Positions 1-17,870 of a DNA stretch of 64,000 bases are shown piece after piece. This DNA is from Spirodela intermedia (taxonomy: Eukaryota; Streptophyta; Magnoliopsida; Alismatales; Araceae): positions 13,158,327 to 13,222,326 of the forward strand of contig LR746272.1 of the NCBI GenBank assembly GCA_902729315.2, read 5' to 3'. The notes beneath the pieces are model-generated. The model was given only the letters and a program-made list of their open reading frames with translations. It was not told the origin of the DNA and did not search any database. The position numbers and the translations under genes are program-made. Positions within the stretch are counted from its first letter, which is position 1. Each line of letters begins with the position of its first letter.

Positions 1-1056
1 CATATATTTAAAAGTACTCCACTAACTTTTCTTATTTATACTACCAGTTTTGTTTGTGACACTGTTGAGAGAAGATGAAGTGACGTAGCTCAAGTGACAT
101 CTGCAAGTAGGGTAGATCACATGGAACATGCATTATATAAAGAGCTTGATTTGCATTTCGTTGCCCTCATTTTTTGTCATTATTGAGCAACGTATGAGGT
201 TATGAATCAGAGGTTTTGAGGAGTGTTTCTAGTCCTCTCCTGCTCATACTCCCAGACGTCCGTATGACATTCAAATTTCCACATTGTAGGGTAATTATAT
301 ATTTTCCTCCCAATTATTTTTCATACTCAACTTGACGTTCATGCTCTCGTAGAAAAGCATGTCTTCCTGTGAAAACTACCTGTTGAAGATTTCCATTGCT
401 TTTGTGCCATCTCTTATTTACTGTCACTGAACACGTTCATTTTTCTTTTGCTATTGTTATTTTTATGGACACATTTCTATTTATCTTCTCACTTTTAGTG
501 GTAGATTTCCCCCAACGCAATCCACAAACTGAAATTCCACGAATCCAGCTTTTTTTTTCAGTTATTTTCTCTTGTCCATGGTAGTATGGTTTTATTTCCT
601 CAAAACAGATGCTCAGGAATTTCGTGATACAATTGGAAGGCAGCGGCATCTTTTTTCTCCAGATTTGAGGCTAGGTGCTATTTTGTAAATGTTATGGAAA
701 ATTTCAAGAAATATGGGGGGGATATGTGATCTGATGTGAAAAAGTAAATGAAAAGGTAAGAAATGTATTAATGGATAATAATTTATGTAATTGTGTAAAG
801 AAACAATTTTTCTGTCACAGTTATTTTCGGCTTCGAAGTTCAGAAAAAAAGAATTAATCATACTACATAGAAACAGTCGATAGATAGCATAGCATTGCCC
901 ATTAGTATAATGCAAATTCACAGCTTTTTTTGAATCCGTGTCATCTAGGTGCCATATCTTATGTATTATATTTCACGGAATGCTTAACGCACTTATTTAC
1001 TCTTCATATTGCTTCACTTTCAGTTTCTATCTTTTGACTGGTGGTTATGCTCTCAG
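1..1056. other. Unassigned 5' part of the AFG1-like locus
   Basis: I recognise no coding exon here. The stretch is AT-rich with short pyrimidine tracts, as expected for intron sequence, and the first exon I can align to the AFG1 family starts at its right edge in mid-codon. The N-terminal exons of the downstream ATPase must therefore lie left of the window or be too diverged for me to see. Confidence 0.5.
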
Positions 1057-4000
1057 GAGGAGAAACGAGAATATAGAGGCTGGAGTTGGTAGAATGGTTT
1101 CATATCTTAACCGAGAGAAGAAGTTGGACTCATTTGTAGGCCGCCGTCCTATTGCTCCCCTTGCACCAAAAGGACTCTATTTGTATGGGAATGTTGGAAG
1201 TGGTACATTTCCAATATCAAACATGTTTCTGACATCATTAGACATATCTTTTTCCATCTTTTAACGCAAAATTTCTAGTGTGCAATGCTTTCCCTCTTTT
1301 TCCTCACATCTAATTTCTTTTTCTTCTTGGAAAGGTAGACCAGAATGCTTGCTCCTTTTTTCCTCTCTCCCTGATGCTTACATCCCTTTCTCCTCTAGAA
1401 TTTGTTTCATAGATGCACATTAAAGTTGTTTAATCTGAAGGAAGATCTATATATTACGCAGGAAAGACCATGTTAATGGACATGTTTTATAGTGCCACTG
1501 AAGGTATTGTTAAGCATCGGCGAAGGTTTCATTTTCATGAGGTAAAATTTATACTTTAGATTTTATTTTTTATCAAATGGTAACTCCAAAGGTTGCCACG
1601 GCGAAATTTATTTGTCCGTAATTTTCTTTTGTTCTTATTTCTACACATTCAGGCCATGCTTGAGATTCATGAACACATGCACAACGTATGGAAAAACCAG
1701 ATTGAAGAAAAATCTTTCCAATCAGGTGTCTTCAATTGGATTGATAACCTACCATTTGACAGAAGAGTGAAAGAATGGTTGATGGGTGAAGAAAGATACA
1801 AAGAAGAAGCACAAATGAAACATATTCTTCCTGCTGTGGCAGACAAATTTCTTGTAGACAGGCAGGTTGATCAGCGTGGTGCCAGCATCCTTTGTTTTGA
1901 TGAGATACAGGTATAGAGGGAATTACATCACTTTTGTAGTGATCGTTTTTTCTTGAACAAAGCCGCAGAAATATGCATTATATGCCGTTTTCTCGATGGA
2001 ACCCTAATTATTTTCATCTCTTATATTTTGGTACCATGAATAATTCATGGCCGTTGTTAGATGATTTTTTTTTTTGATATTTCATCACTATGATCGAATT
2101 TGATGAAGTATTTTATCTAAATTATAAAATTATGGGCCTTTTGTAAAAATGGCTCTGGTCACCTTTTTCCATAGAATTTCGACATTAAATCTCCGTCTCT
2201 CCCTCTGTATGCGTGTCTTAGTATGCGAATGCATATGCTTATGGTATTTATATGTGTATGCATGAACGTGCTTGTCAGAAAAAATGTGCATGTGCATGCA
2301 TATATCTGTGAGTGAATGAACCCTCAATTTTGCTATGACGTTGCATCTGTGCATGACTATGCGCGCAAAATAGTATCCTGAAGGTTGGTTTGTATGGTTG
2401 GACATCTTCAACTTTAATGATAACATAGTTATTGGTTATTCATGTACAAATTTCTGGGATTTGCAAAATGATCCTTGTTTCTTTTATCATGTGTTAAATT
2501 TAGTGAACCAAACAACTCAAAATCATCTGCTAGCTGGCCCTTCTTTATACTCATATATTTACTTTTGTTTTAGTCAGTACGAGATTATTTCTGTCCCCTC
2601 ACATGTAAGTCAAGTTTAGTCTTTGTGGCATGGACACTACAAATAAGGTGTACGCGGCCTGAAAGCAATCATCTGTTTTGAAATTTTGTTAAAGTTTTGG
2701 GGTCATCCAAGCAAAAAATAATTGAGAAAGAGTAAAGCATGCCCATCTTGATAATTCATCCGTTTTGTTTTTGGCTTAATCAACATGAAAGTATTCTAAA
2801 ATTACACGAACAATTAATTTGTGAAATCAAAATGAGCAGTCTTTCCCAAATCCGATAAATAGTGAGAGCAAGGTAGAGGCTTGGCAATTATTTGGATGAG
2901 CTAATGGATTCGGTAGTTATTTATATTAGTTTTTATTTGAGACAGTTGTTACCATCTAGAATCATGTGGTGTGCTGGTAGAATATTTTCCATAGATTTGC
3001 ACATGGATTTGCGTTGTCTCTAATCATCAGGAAACTTTTCACTGCTGTTTACATCATATCCCTCAGTCGAACTTATGGAGTAACTTGTATCGTGAAAAAT
3101 GTACTTAGCCTTTCATAACTTGAATTTTCATCATTATTCCAGACTGTTGATGTCTTCGCTGTTGTGGCCTTATCTGGGATTGTCAGTAGATTATTAAGTA
3201 ATGGCATCGTCCTCGTGGCTACTAGTAATAGAGCACCTGAAGATTTAAATCAGGTACATTTTTCATCATGATTAAAAATCGTGCTGAGGGGATTTCAAGT
3301 CTTGAAATATCTAATGTTATTACAATTTTTTCTGCATAAATTTTAATTTTTTGATTAGCTGTTTATTTCCTTCTCTTTTAATGTCATGAAGAACTGCTTG
3401 AGAGAAATTTCTTGTCCGAAATGGATGATCTAGAAATAGAAATGCTTCACTCAATGAGACATTCTTCTTCTTTGTAGGATGGCATGCAACTGGATATCTT
3501 CCTAAAGTTTGTCTCAGAGATGGAGGAAAACTGTCAGAAACTTTTAATTGGAAGCGAGATTGATTATCGTCGCTGTATAGCAAATGGAAATTTGGACAAG
3601 GTCAGAGATTTGAAAACTCTCTCAATCTTTTTTTAATCTGACATACCCGGTTACTTTGTCGTTGTATACTGTCAGGTTTCAGTGATTTTGTCCTCGTAGA
3701 GTTTGGTGTTTTTTATTTCCAATTGCATGATTGATACTATTGTGCATGGATGTCCAATTTAGTTCCTGTCAGAGCAGCATGATGTGAGAGTATGTTTTCT
3801 TCCCCATTCCGATATATATCTTTTAGAATGATGGTTTGTTTGCGTTACTTATGTTAATGGGATAAAATGTCATTTCTCTAAAGCCGAAAAAGGTAAAATA
3901 CCCTTCACATTCATCGAGTGGTCCATAAATTACTATCTTTTCATTTTAACCCGGCAGAATCTGTTCATTTTATTCCCAATTTATTCTTTCCAGTCAAGAT

Positions 4001-7000
4001 GCCATGTTGGCGATCCTGAAAACTCATCTTGATGACGTTTTCTTTTGAATATCCCAAGTGATGCTCGTTATGTAAAAAATATGCAAGCTAAATTACATCT
4101 TATACCATTTAAAGCATGGTCTTGCAGGCCTGCTAACCCTTGATAAAACTGATCAAATATTTTTGGGGTCTATCAAATCTGTTCCTATATCAGAGGAACT
4201 TTTATAAATTAGAAGATCGGAATGATACTAGAAAGGGCCAACTCCGATTTGGGTGTCCATTTCTTTTTTCGTTTTATTTTGTGGGAACAGGGGTGGCATC
4301 CAATACAATATGCCATTATAAAAATAAAGCAACCAAACTAGGCTGATACGCCTAAAATTGGCTGACCCTGGATGCATTGTCCAGTTTTTTGATTCACCTC
4401 TCGGAACAAGTCATTTCCTGCAAAACGATGCAAGTTAGGGAAGAATAGGGAAGGGCCAAATTTTCTCCCCGCTGGTGGGGAGCGGGGAAAGAAGACATGC
4501 ATAAAAAAGGAATATGAATTCACCTGGAATCTTTGCCGCTATTAGCACCTGTTGAGAGAAAGGAATAGCTAAGTAAGAACAACAAAGGGAAAAAAGGATC
4601 ACTGGGAGCAACTGTCAGTCACCATCATCTGCCACTGGCTGATGCTAGAGACTGTTACTGGATGCCATTGCTGTGGGCCGCCTGCTGCTGGCTTGTTGTC
4701 TTCTAGTTCATCCTGGATGCCGACCCTTTCATCTGAAAATAAAAAGGAATTCTTTTTAGAGTGTGAGGATTTTTATTTGAACATTCACTTCATTTATAGA
4801 CACGGTCCTTTTTAACATGTTATTTTTTATACATTTTTATTAAAAATATCATCTATAAACTTAATAAAATTTAAACTCGATGTTTTTACAGTTTTTACAT
4901 GAATCTGACTCTTTTCTCAGATCACACGAAAGGGCTATTCTGATCACTCTAGATTCAGATCGCCGTTGAGCCCCCAAAAGTACTTTTTACAAGCAGTTTT
5001 CGTAGTAGACTCCCAACTTATGGGCTGAACATGGCCTAATTTGGTGAATTATAGGAGTATCTGGTAATGGATCTGCCCTATTTGACTCAATCTTATTCAG
5101 TAGTCCGCTTCGAGTAAATGTGTGGGGATCAAAAGAAAGATACGGAAGAGCTGTACATTTTTGGCTTGCTGGTAGAGAGTGGAGGAAGAAAAAGAAAGAA
5201 AAAGAGAAAATGTCACCTGTGAGCTGCGTCCATTGTCAGTCGTTCACTGTGAATTAGGGATACCTGACCTCCATACTACATTTTGTGTCCGACCTGCGTG
5301 AGAAAAGAGATTTAGGATATGGGTCGGGATTTTTGTGATTTCGAAAAATGTAGTGAAGCGTAGAAAATTTCTTATCTAACATTTTTATTATGGTCGTATC
5401 CATTTCATAAAAACAGTTTTATATACTTCATAACTGCGTAAAATGAACTTTTTAGGAGTTAATTTTCCTCTTTTTATTGGGTGGGGGGTGTGTGAAGATA
5501 TCTTTTATATTGGTTTGAAGATAGCCATCTTTGAAAAACTTATATTACAACCTTTGTAGATCTTTTATCCATTTTGTGGAGCATGGGATGAAGGCTCGTG
5601 GAGGCCCCTAATAGACTTCTGTGGAGAGTTAGATAGGTGTTCTATCTGTGTGGTCACCGCTGTTTGATATGCCTCACCCTCATTGTCTCATTTTTGGTTG
5701 TTACATCTTATCCAGATGCTTGTGGGGGTGTCTTTGCCTTTAATTTGACATCATATATCCTGACAATATTGAATAATACTTTTGATCATAAGGCTTGGAT
5801 GATGACATCCTCACAATTGGATTATCTGTCTCTAGCTCTATTTTTATGTCTAAAACCGAAAAAAAATTTCAGAATTTATTTTTTTGGCCTCTGGACACGA
5901 ATACTCACCGCCAAATAGAGACTGTTTGGCATGAAATCACCAATCAGTCTGGAGGAAAGGTCATCTCCACCACCATTCCTGTCATGTTTGGGAGGTATGC
6001 AGTAGATTTCACATCTTACTGCCCTTTCTTCTAATAGATTTTTTAAAAACTTTTTTGTTGGGAATTTACTCCATTTTTAAGTGCATTTTTTTAATAGGAG
6101 AATAGAGATACCTGAAAGCTGTGAAGGGATAGCGAGATTCTCATTTGACTATCTCTGTGGTCGTCCGGTAATCTAACCTGTCTTGATGGAAGTAATAACT
6201 TTTCGTACATCTTTCTTTTATACTGGAACTTGATTGGCATCGCATGTTGCTGTTTACAGAAGAAAAAAGGTCGGTCCCTTGTGCTTTGAGATTCAAAAAG
6301 AGTCTCGCCTGTTGAACAAGAGGAATATTTCCTCTGTAGTCAAATTCCTTAAGTCTAAAACGCTTTCAAAAAATGTCCCGAGCTTGAGCTAGCTAGATTT
6401 CAGAAGAGAATGCACTTGTTAATACATTTCTGAAAAATAATATTTTAAAGGAGAAAAGCGTTTTATTCAGTGGCATGTAGAAAGGCTCCCTATAGGCTTG
6501 CCTGGAAGAAAAACTGAAAATTGTGTCCAGTACCCAAGAGAGACATGCATGTTCTATCTTGTCAGTTCACGTGTAAATTGCTCAAAATATAAAATCTAAA
6601 AACGATATAAATTTATAAACATATTTAATAATAGGGCAAAATGTAGGAATGTTTTCAAAAGGACGCCATCTGCTGAAAACATTTCAATCTACCCATTCTC
6701 AGTACCTTGACATCAGGTTTATCCTTTGAAGGAGAATGGTGAAAAGGTTTTTGCGTAGCTTATGCAAGAAAAGGTCATGTAGAACTGATCTTGAGGCAAT
6801 CTAGCTTCACTTAGTAAAAACCTAGGCTGAATTTGTCAATTTTCAGGAAATTGAGAACCACTGTAGTCCTTGCTCGCTGTCCACTTTATGAAAATGTTTT
6901 AATCCTTATTTTCAGCCAATTTTCATTCATTATGCCGAGAAATTCATCCTTGTTAATGATGTCTAATGCCCGTCTTCTGAATGTTTCTGCATAGAATGAC

Positions 7001-8768
7001 TGGCCCGACGACTTGAATAATTAACTCATATTTTCTTCAGTTTCAATACGAGTTTATTTTGAATCGTTGGAGTATTTTCAATACAATTTCGGATCAGTGA
7101 CAAGAAATTATTCCTGTTTCTGGGCATGCAATTTTCCCAATTTTGGCCAATTCTTTTCCAGGTTGGAGCAGCTGATTACATTGCAATTGCTAGGCGGTAT
7201 CACACAGTTTTCATAGCAGATATACCGGTGATGAGCATGCGTATTCGTGACAAGGTATTACTTTTCAGAGTTCAATGTAGGATTTCGTTTAAAATTTGGA
7301 TCATGTTTCGTTGTTTTTTTACTGAATTATCAGGTTTACGTCCTATTCATGATACTCGCCAAAATTCTTACAACTGATCAAGTTTTTAGTTGAAAACGGC
7401 ATGTTAATTACTTAAATAGAAAGGTTGGGTATTCCAAACAACACAATTTTTATCACATGTCTATTGTACCTCTCCATGGAGACGAATGCAGAATATCCTG
7501 AAGAGTAAATTTTTGTATAACATTCTTCTCTACCATGGTTGGAATCAAACAGACGATTTTGTCACATATTTCAGGCACGAAGATTCATCACACTTATTGA
7601 TGAGCTATACAATCATCATTGCCGGCTTGTATGCACTGCGGCTTCACCAATTGATGATCTATTTCAAGGAACTGACGAGGGAACGCTCTTTGACCTGGAA
7701 AGGTAAAAACTTAGTTGACGTGCGCTAACGTTGATCACAGATAGTGACCCTTTCTAGCTTCTTTGTTTCCTCGTTTTTCTGTGTGACGTATCCACCATTC
7801 ATTCGGTGCAAACTGGGATGTCATTCTCGACTTGACTCGCAAAATCACGAGCAAATGGGATTTATGATCGATGCTTTCCGCAACCGTTGCTGTCATTATC
7901 AGTCTTTTTTTTTTTTACAGAGTTTCCTCTAGAATGCCTTCCATAATATGCTATGGAGGAGATGGCAACTTCCCCCGGGTTAGACCATAACCATTCTTCA
8001 GTATATATATATATCTATCCTAGGGAAAAAATATCTGTACCAATGTGAGGAACTGGGTCGTGTTTATGAAATTAGACATCCAATCTACTTAAAATGTTGT
8101 CATCCATTGAATAGATAAGTCGTTCTAATGATACACCTGTGACCGAAGTATCCTAGTGCTCTTATTAAAATCTTAAACTATTCAGTTGGCGTGCGCAGGT
8201 GCTTTTCCTTGGATCCTTTCTCTATCACGTTCGGCCATTGGAACTGACCTGGCAATTCTCTATCCGCCTCTGTTGCAGTTTCCAGTTCGAAACTGAGGCC
8301 GAAGGTGGGAGACTCCGGCAAAATGTCCTCGCTGCAGGCGGCGTTGGTTCGGTGGGTGCTCCCGCAGCGATTGTGTCACTGCTGTCAGGCCAAGAAGAGA
8401 TGTTCGCCTTCCGCCGAGCGGTGAGCGCCCTTCTGAGCCCACCTTTCCTCACTCTCCATTGATCATTTCCTTAGTCTGAAACCCCCTCCCCCCCCTTCAT
8501 AGTTGAAACCCACATGGCCAATCCTCCAAAGACCCACATGGCGTCTGCACAGATAATGCAAGTGCTTCAGGCCATCATATGCTTCAGGGGAGGACGTCGG
8601 ATGAAAGCAAGCTGTTCGGACTGCACTCACTCAAGAGAGATATGTCCCTTCGTGCAGGTCTCTCGGCTGGTCGAGATGCAGACGCCTTCCTACTTGCAGG
8701 GAGTTGAGCTCGTTCATCCCTATTTTCAAGTCCACGGAGGGGAAGCCCAGGTGGAGGCGCCGGCATAG
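1057..8768 (+). CDS. AFG1/LACE1-like mitochondrial AAA ATPase, 5' end missing
   Basis: Eleven exons in consistent phase: 1057-1202, 1462-1541, 1653-1910, 3143-3253, 3478-3600, 5873-5994, 6098-6167, 7162-7254, 7575-7702, 8279-8420, 8658-8768, giving about 461 residues. The Walker A motif LYLYGNVGSGKTML is split by the first intron after the second G codon begins; Walker B reads ASILCFDEIQ, followed by IVLVATSNRAPEDLN (sensor region). Later exons carry LWPL-like FFWPLD, the family segment VGAADYIAIARRYHTVF and DELYNHHCRLVC. The closest family is the plant AFG1-like ATPase (LACE1), which in yeast and animals acts in mitochondrial inner-membrane protein quality control; that role here is inference. 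Introns up to 2.3 kb (3601-5872) are AT-rich without recognisable content. The last exon ends in VEAPA and a TAG. The N-terminus, with any mitochondrial presequence, is not visible. Confidence 0.88.
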
Positions 8769-9219
8769 CACAGAACTTACCCTTTCATTCACCGCTGAAA
8801 AGGTAGTAAGGCCCGTATTTCATCCATTCTTCACCAACTCATGGAACTTTCTGCGGTTATCTTATGAGCATTTCCCACGGAAATAAATTAAGCCTTCGCT
8901 TGGTTGATTGTGGAGCTACTAGTACTTTCTGCAGCGCGGCTCCACGAATTGGGTTCTTGTTCAACCCCATGAATATGCGTTCCCCCGTGAAAAATGGGCA
9001 AGCGAGTCGTCACCCATGTTTGGTTACTCACGACGGAGTAGAATGGTCAACGGGAAATCTTCCGTAGAGAGAGAGAGAGAGAGATGGTTCTCCATAATCC
9101 TATACATTAACGCTTCAACCATACACAAGCGAGGGAAGAAAAAACAAAAAGTAGCCAAGAAAGAAGGTTGCCCATTCTATGTTCCCGGGGATCATCAAAA
9201 CAGGGAAGGGAGAGAGAGG

Positions 9220-9282
<63 letters not shown>

Positions 9283-9283
9283 A
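8769..9283. other. Convergent intergenic gap between AFG1-like and Alba genes
   Basis: The two flanking genes point toward each other, so this should hold both 3' UTRs. It contains a short GA run near 9066-9083 and the long GA tract listed separately; no gene is seen. Confidence 0.6.
9225..9279. repeat. (GA)n microsatellite, 55 bp
   Basis: Uninterrupted AG dinucleotides. On the minus strand this is a (CT)n tract that starts only four bases after the Alba stop codon, so it would be the first part of the Alba 3' UTR. Confidence 0.97.
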
Positions 9284-9714
9284 TCAGCTCTGCTGCTCAC
9301 CATCTCCCTCCTCACTCTCCTCCGCTGCTGCGGCCATCAACTCGTCAAACTCTGCAGTCTTGCCCAACATGATCTCAATCTGTTGATATCAACAACAACA
9401 AAAGAAAAAAAGAAGCCAACCAACCGTTTAAGACGAGAAATGAACACAATATATAAACCCAAGTGGAAGGAAACAGTCAATATCCGACCTTGGCCTTCTG
9501 GATGGGCCGACCTCTGAACTCATCCTTCATCTCAATGGTAGACGTCCTGATTTCTACGCAAAAGACCTCGCGGTAAGGAAGAAAGAAAGAATCTCTAAAA
9601 ATATCAATTGGAAATGTCAAGATGGGAACGGCATCTTACTCTTCTCGACGGCCAGGCCATTGTTTTTCAAAATCTCAGTGACAGTGACAACGGTCGCAAT
9701 TGCTGCAAAGAAGC

Positions 9715-9770
<56 letters not shown>

Positions 9771-11133
9771 GCATCATGTTCCCCATCGCCAACAAAGAAG
9801 AGCACTACTCCACGTAAAGCCAGGATTCAGAGTCGTGACGCCAAAGGGCACATCCGACAAAGGAGATTATTACACCATCAGCGGCCGACTCTCGCTCTCT
9901 CCATGAGAGCTCCTTGCCAGCAAGTGGTGCCAGGTAGAGAGACTCAAAGGAGGCACCGGAGATGAAGCAGGGGCCTTTTTTGCACAGAGGGCCCTGCCGC
10001 CGTTCCATTTGTGGGCAGACACAAAACCATGGAGGATGCAACGAGGGGAACTCTCCCTAAAAACCAGCTTCTTTCTTTCACTCTCACTGTCCCCAAGTCT
10101 CTCTAAGAGGCGTGCTTCGAAAGATGACGCGGGCAAGACAGCACATCAGTGATCTGGTGATGGTTTGCAGCAAATGGCACACCTACAGATATGAAGGGTG
10201 AGGGCCAAGTGAATGCAGCCTTGCTAGGAGAAGCTACGCGTTCATACACCCCCTCCCCCTCAGGCTTCTGCGTTTATTGATACTGGGATTGAATCAGTGT
10301 ATTGGGCTGCCACAAATTTTCAGGGATCCAAACTAATGAGAAAGATCCACGAGATCAGACTCTGTTTGTGCCCAACAACAACACGAATCCTCACTAGATC
10401 GGAGAGTCCTCCTCTATTTGATCGATCGATGCTATACTTTTGGAGGATCAGCAAACTCGAGAGAAATACAGCGAATGACTGGAAACAACAGCGCAGGCGT
10501 GTGCAGCGGTCCCTAGCGCGCAGTGAGAAATGGGCAAACGTGCCAATCGAACGAGTCGATCCGAATCTACATACAGAATGAACGGAAAGGTAAGAGCAGG
10601 TTAACGAAGAATACCCATGCCTAACGCAGATAGCTCCACCTCATTGTGCTGTTGCATGTACCTCTGCGGGAAAACAGAAACCACCAATTCACCAAGAGAC
10701 AAAGGACAAGAACCAGATTAAACGACAGAAACTAGCCAGACAATGCGCCTATCGTGCAATCCATCTCAGTCGAGATGATCCCACTTCCCAAAGCATCAAA
10801 AGCACGGGGGGTTATGTTTCAAACCGTGTCCTCGACCCTAGAAGGTACGGGAACCCAAAAGAAGCAGGAAGGACGGTGCAACACGTCGAAAGGAGAAGTC
10901 GGGAGGTAAACCCAGGAGATGGTATATGCTCCCAAGAGAACGGAGAGAAAAGCGGACGAGCCGGAAGCTGAGGATTCCCCGGTCCTTCTATCCCGCCCTT
11001 ATGATACAACACACACCTTGGCTAGGTTGACGTAGAAGAAGAGGGGCTTCTTCGTGTTGGACACTTGGATCCTGTTCTTCTTGATGGCGTCTCCGATGTT
11101 GACGCTACCCACTCCCTCCGTAATCTCCTCCAT
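9284..11133 (-). CDS. Alba-domain DNA/RNA-binding protein
   Basis: Five exons read on the minus strand: 11133-11017, 10663-10615, 9702-9640, 9553-9489, 9379-9284, joining in phase to 129 residues, the usual length of the short plant Alba proteins (Arabidopsis At2g34160/At1g29250 type, from memory). The start MEEITEGVGSVNIGDAIKKN precedes the Alba core RIQVSNTKKPLFFYVNLAK, then RYMQQHNEVELSALGMA, IATVVTVTEILKNNGLAVEK, and the acidic tail EESEEGDGEQQS. Arabidopsis relatives form heterodimers and bind RNA or R-loops; the same is likely here. The gene is head-to-head with ethanolamine kinase 678 bp away. It is odd in having three long CT tracts on its coding strand: in the leader, as the polypyrimidine tract before exon 3, and directly after the stop codon. 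Confidence 0.95.
9719..9769. repeat. (GA)n microsatellite in Alba intron 2
   Basis: About 25 AG units. On the minus strand the CT tract ends 16 bases upstream of the exon 3 acceptor (TTTGCAG), so it forms the intron's polypyrimidine tract. Confidence 0.97.
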
Positions 11134-11257
11134 CGCACCTCGTTTCCTCCGATGCGACGGCGGCGATGACGAAGACGAGGAGAACCGAGGAACTGTCAAC
11201 AGCGTCCGATGTGCAGGAGTAACGAACCCTAGCCCTAGGACAACGCCTGTCCGAACT

Positions 11258-11300
<43 letters not shown>

Positions 11301-11810
11301 ATTTTACCAAGAAAACTTATTTGAGGTTCCCCATAAAGAGGGAGTATCAAGTCCGTCAAAGATTCCGTGGTACGCGATTCGAGACCGCCATTCTACCGTC
11401 CGATGTGAAGGTCCAAGGGAGTCGAGCAGGGTACATTGATCTGACGGCGACAGAACTTCCACCTAGCGACACAATAAAATGCCTCGAACAGTATCCGCCA
11501 CTTTGTGAGGTCCTGCCAAACTTAAAATTATTAAATTTAGTTTTAGTCCCCTTAAAAAAATATATAACAAATAGAACGTATATTTATTTTATTTAGTTTA
11601 TACTCCCAAACGGAGTAAATATCTACCATTTCCACTTGTTCCTGGAGGACAATTCTAACGAAAATCGAATGTATAAGCTTAATTCGTAATTAACGGATCT
11701 TCAGGGGTCGAGACTAAAATAAAAAAATAGTTATCTTATTCTCGTTAACAAATAAATACCGGAATAAACCGACAGCAGAGGGGAAGAGGGGGAGAACAAC
11801 TTGGAAACTG
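11134..11810. promoter_or_regulatory. Shared divergent promoter of Alba (-) and ethanolamine kinase (+)
   Basis: 678 bp between the two start codons, which point away from each other, so both promoters and 5' UTRs must fit here. The Alba side contains a GA tract; the middle (11520-11770) is AT-rich. No TATA box can be assigned to either gene with confidence. Confidence 0.7.
11261..11297. repeat. (GA)n microsatellite in Alba leader/promoter
   Basis: About 18 GA units 128 bp upstream of the Alba ATG; it reads as CT on the Alba strand. CT-rich leaders are common in plant genes, and GA/CT tracts are bound by plant BPC (GAGA-binding) proteins. Confidence 0.95.
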
Positions 11811-17440
<5,630 letters not shown>

Positions 17441-17870
17441 CGCGGTTGACCCATCGTCATGCCTCCCCATTGATGCCCTCTCTCTTCTCTCTCTCTCTCT
17501 CGCTCTCTCAACTTTGGACCATGTGTTTGCTTCCATCCATCAAGACTGCAGATGCCGATTCAATAGCCCCCGTTGGGGAGTCTCTCTCTACATTTCCCTT
17601 TTGATCTCGAGAATTCTCTACCCCCATATAACAGTCAGCCCCAGACAGAAGAAGCTGCGGGATGGGCTCTACCGCTCTCGCTCAAGATGGGAGCCGGATC
17701 GATGCCTTGAGAAGAGAAGAGAAGGGAAGAGGAGAGAAAGAAGACCTGATGAATTCCTCCCCGCGAGGTACACAAGAGGAACCGCCATACCCAGCAGTAC
17801 CCTCCCATCTGCACCCGCTCCGACGCGGCGCCTCCATTCATTCAGACAGCGGAGGATGAGTAGAGGCGTA
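17441..17870. other. Tail-to-tail gap between ethanolamine kinase and F-box/kelch genes
   Basis: 430 bp holding both 3' UTRs; it contains the CT tract listed next and no visible gene. Confidence 0.7.
17476..17509. repeat. CT-rich microsatellite in ethanolamine kinase 3' UTR
   Basis: Interrupted (CT)n run 36 bp after the ethanolamine kinase stop codon. Confidence 0.85.
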
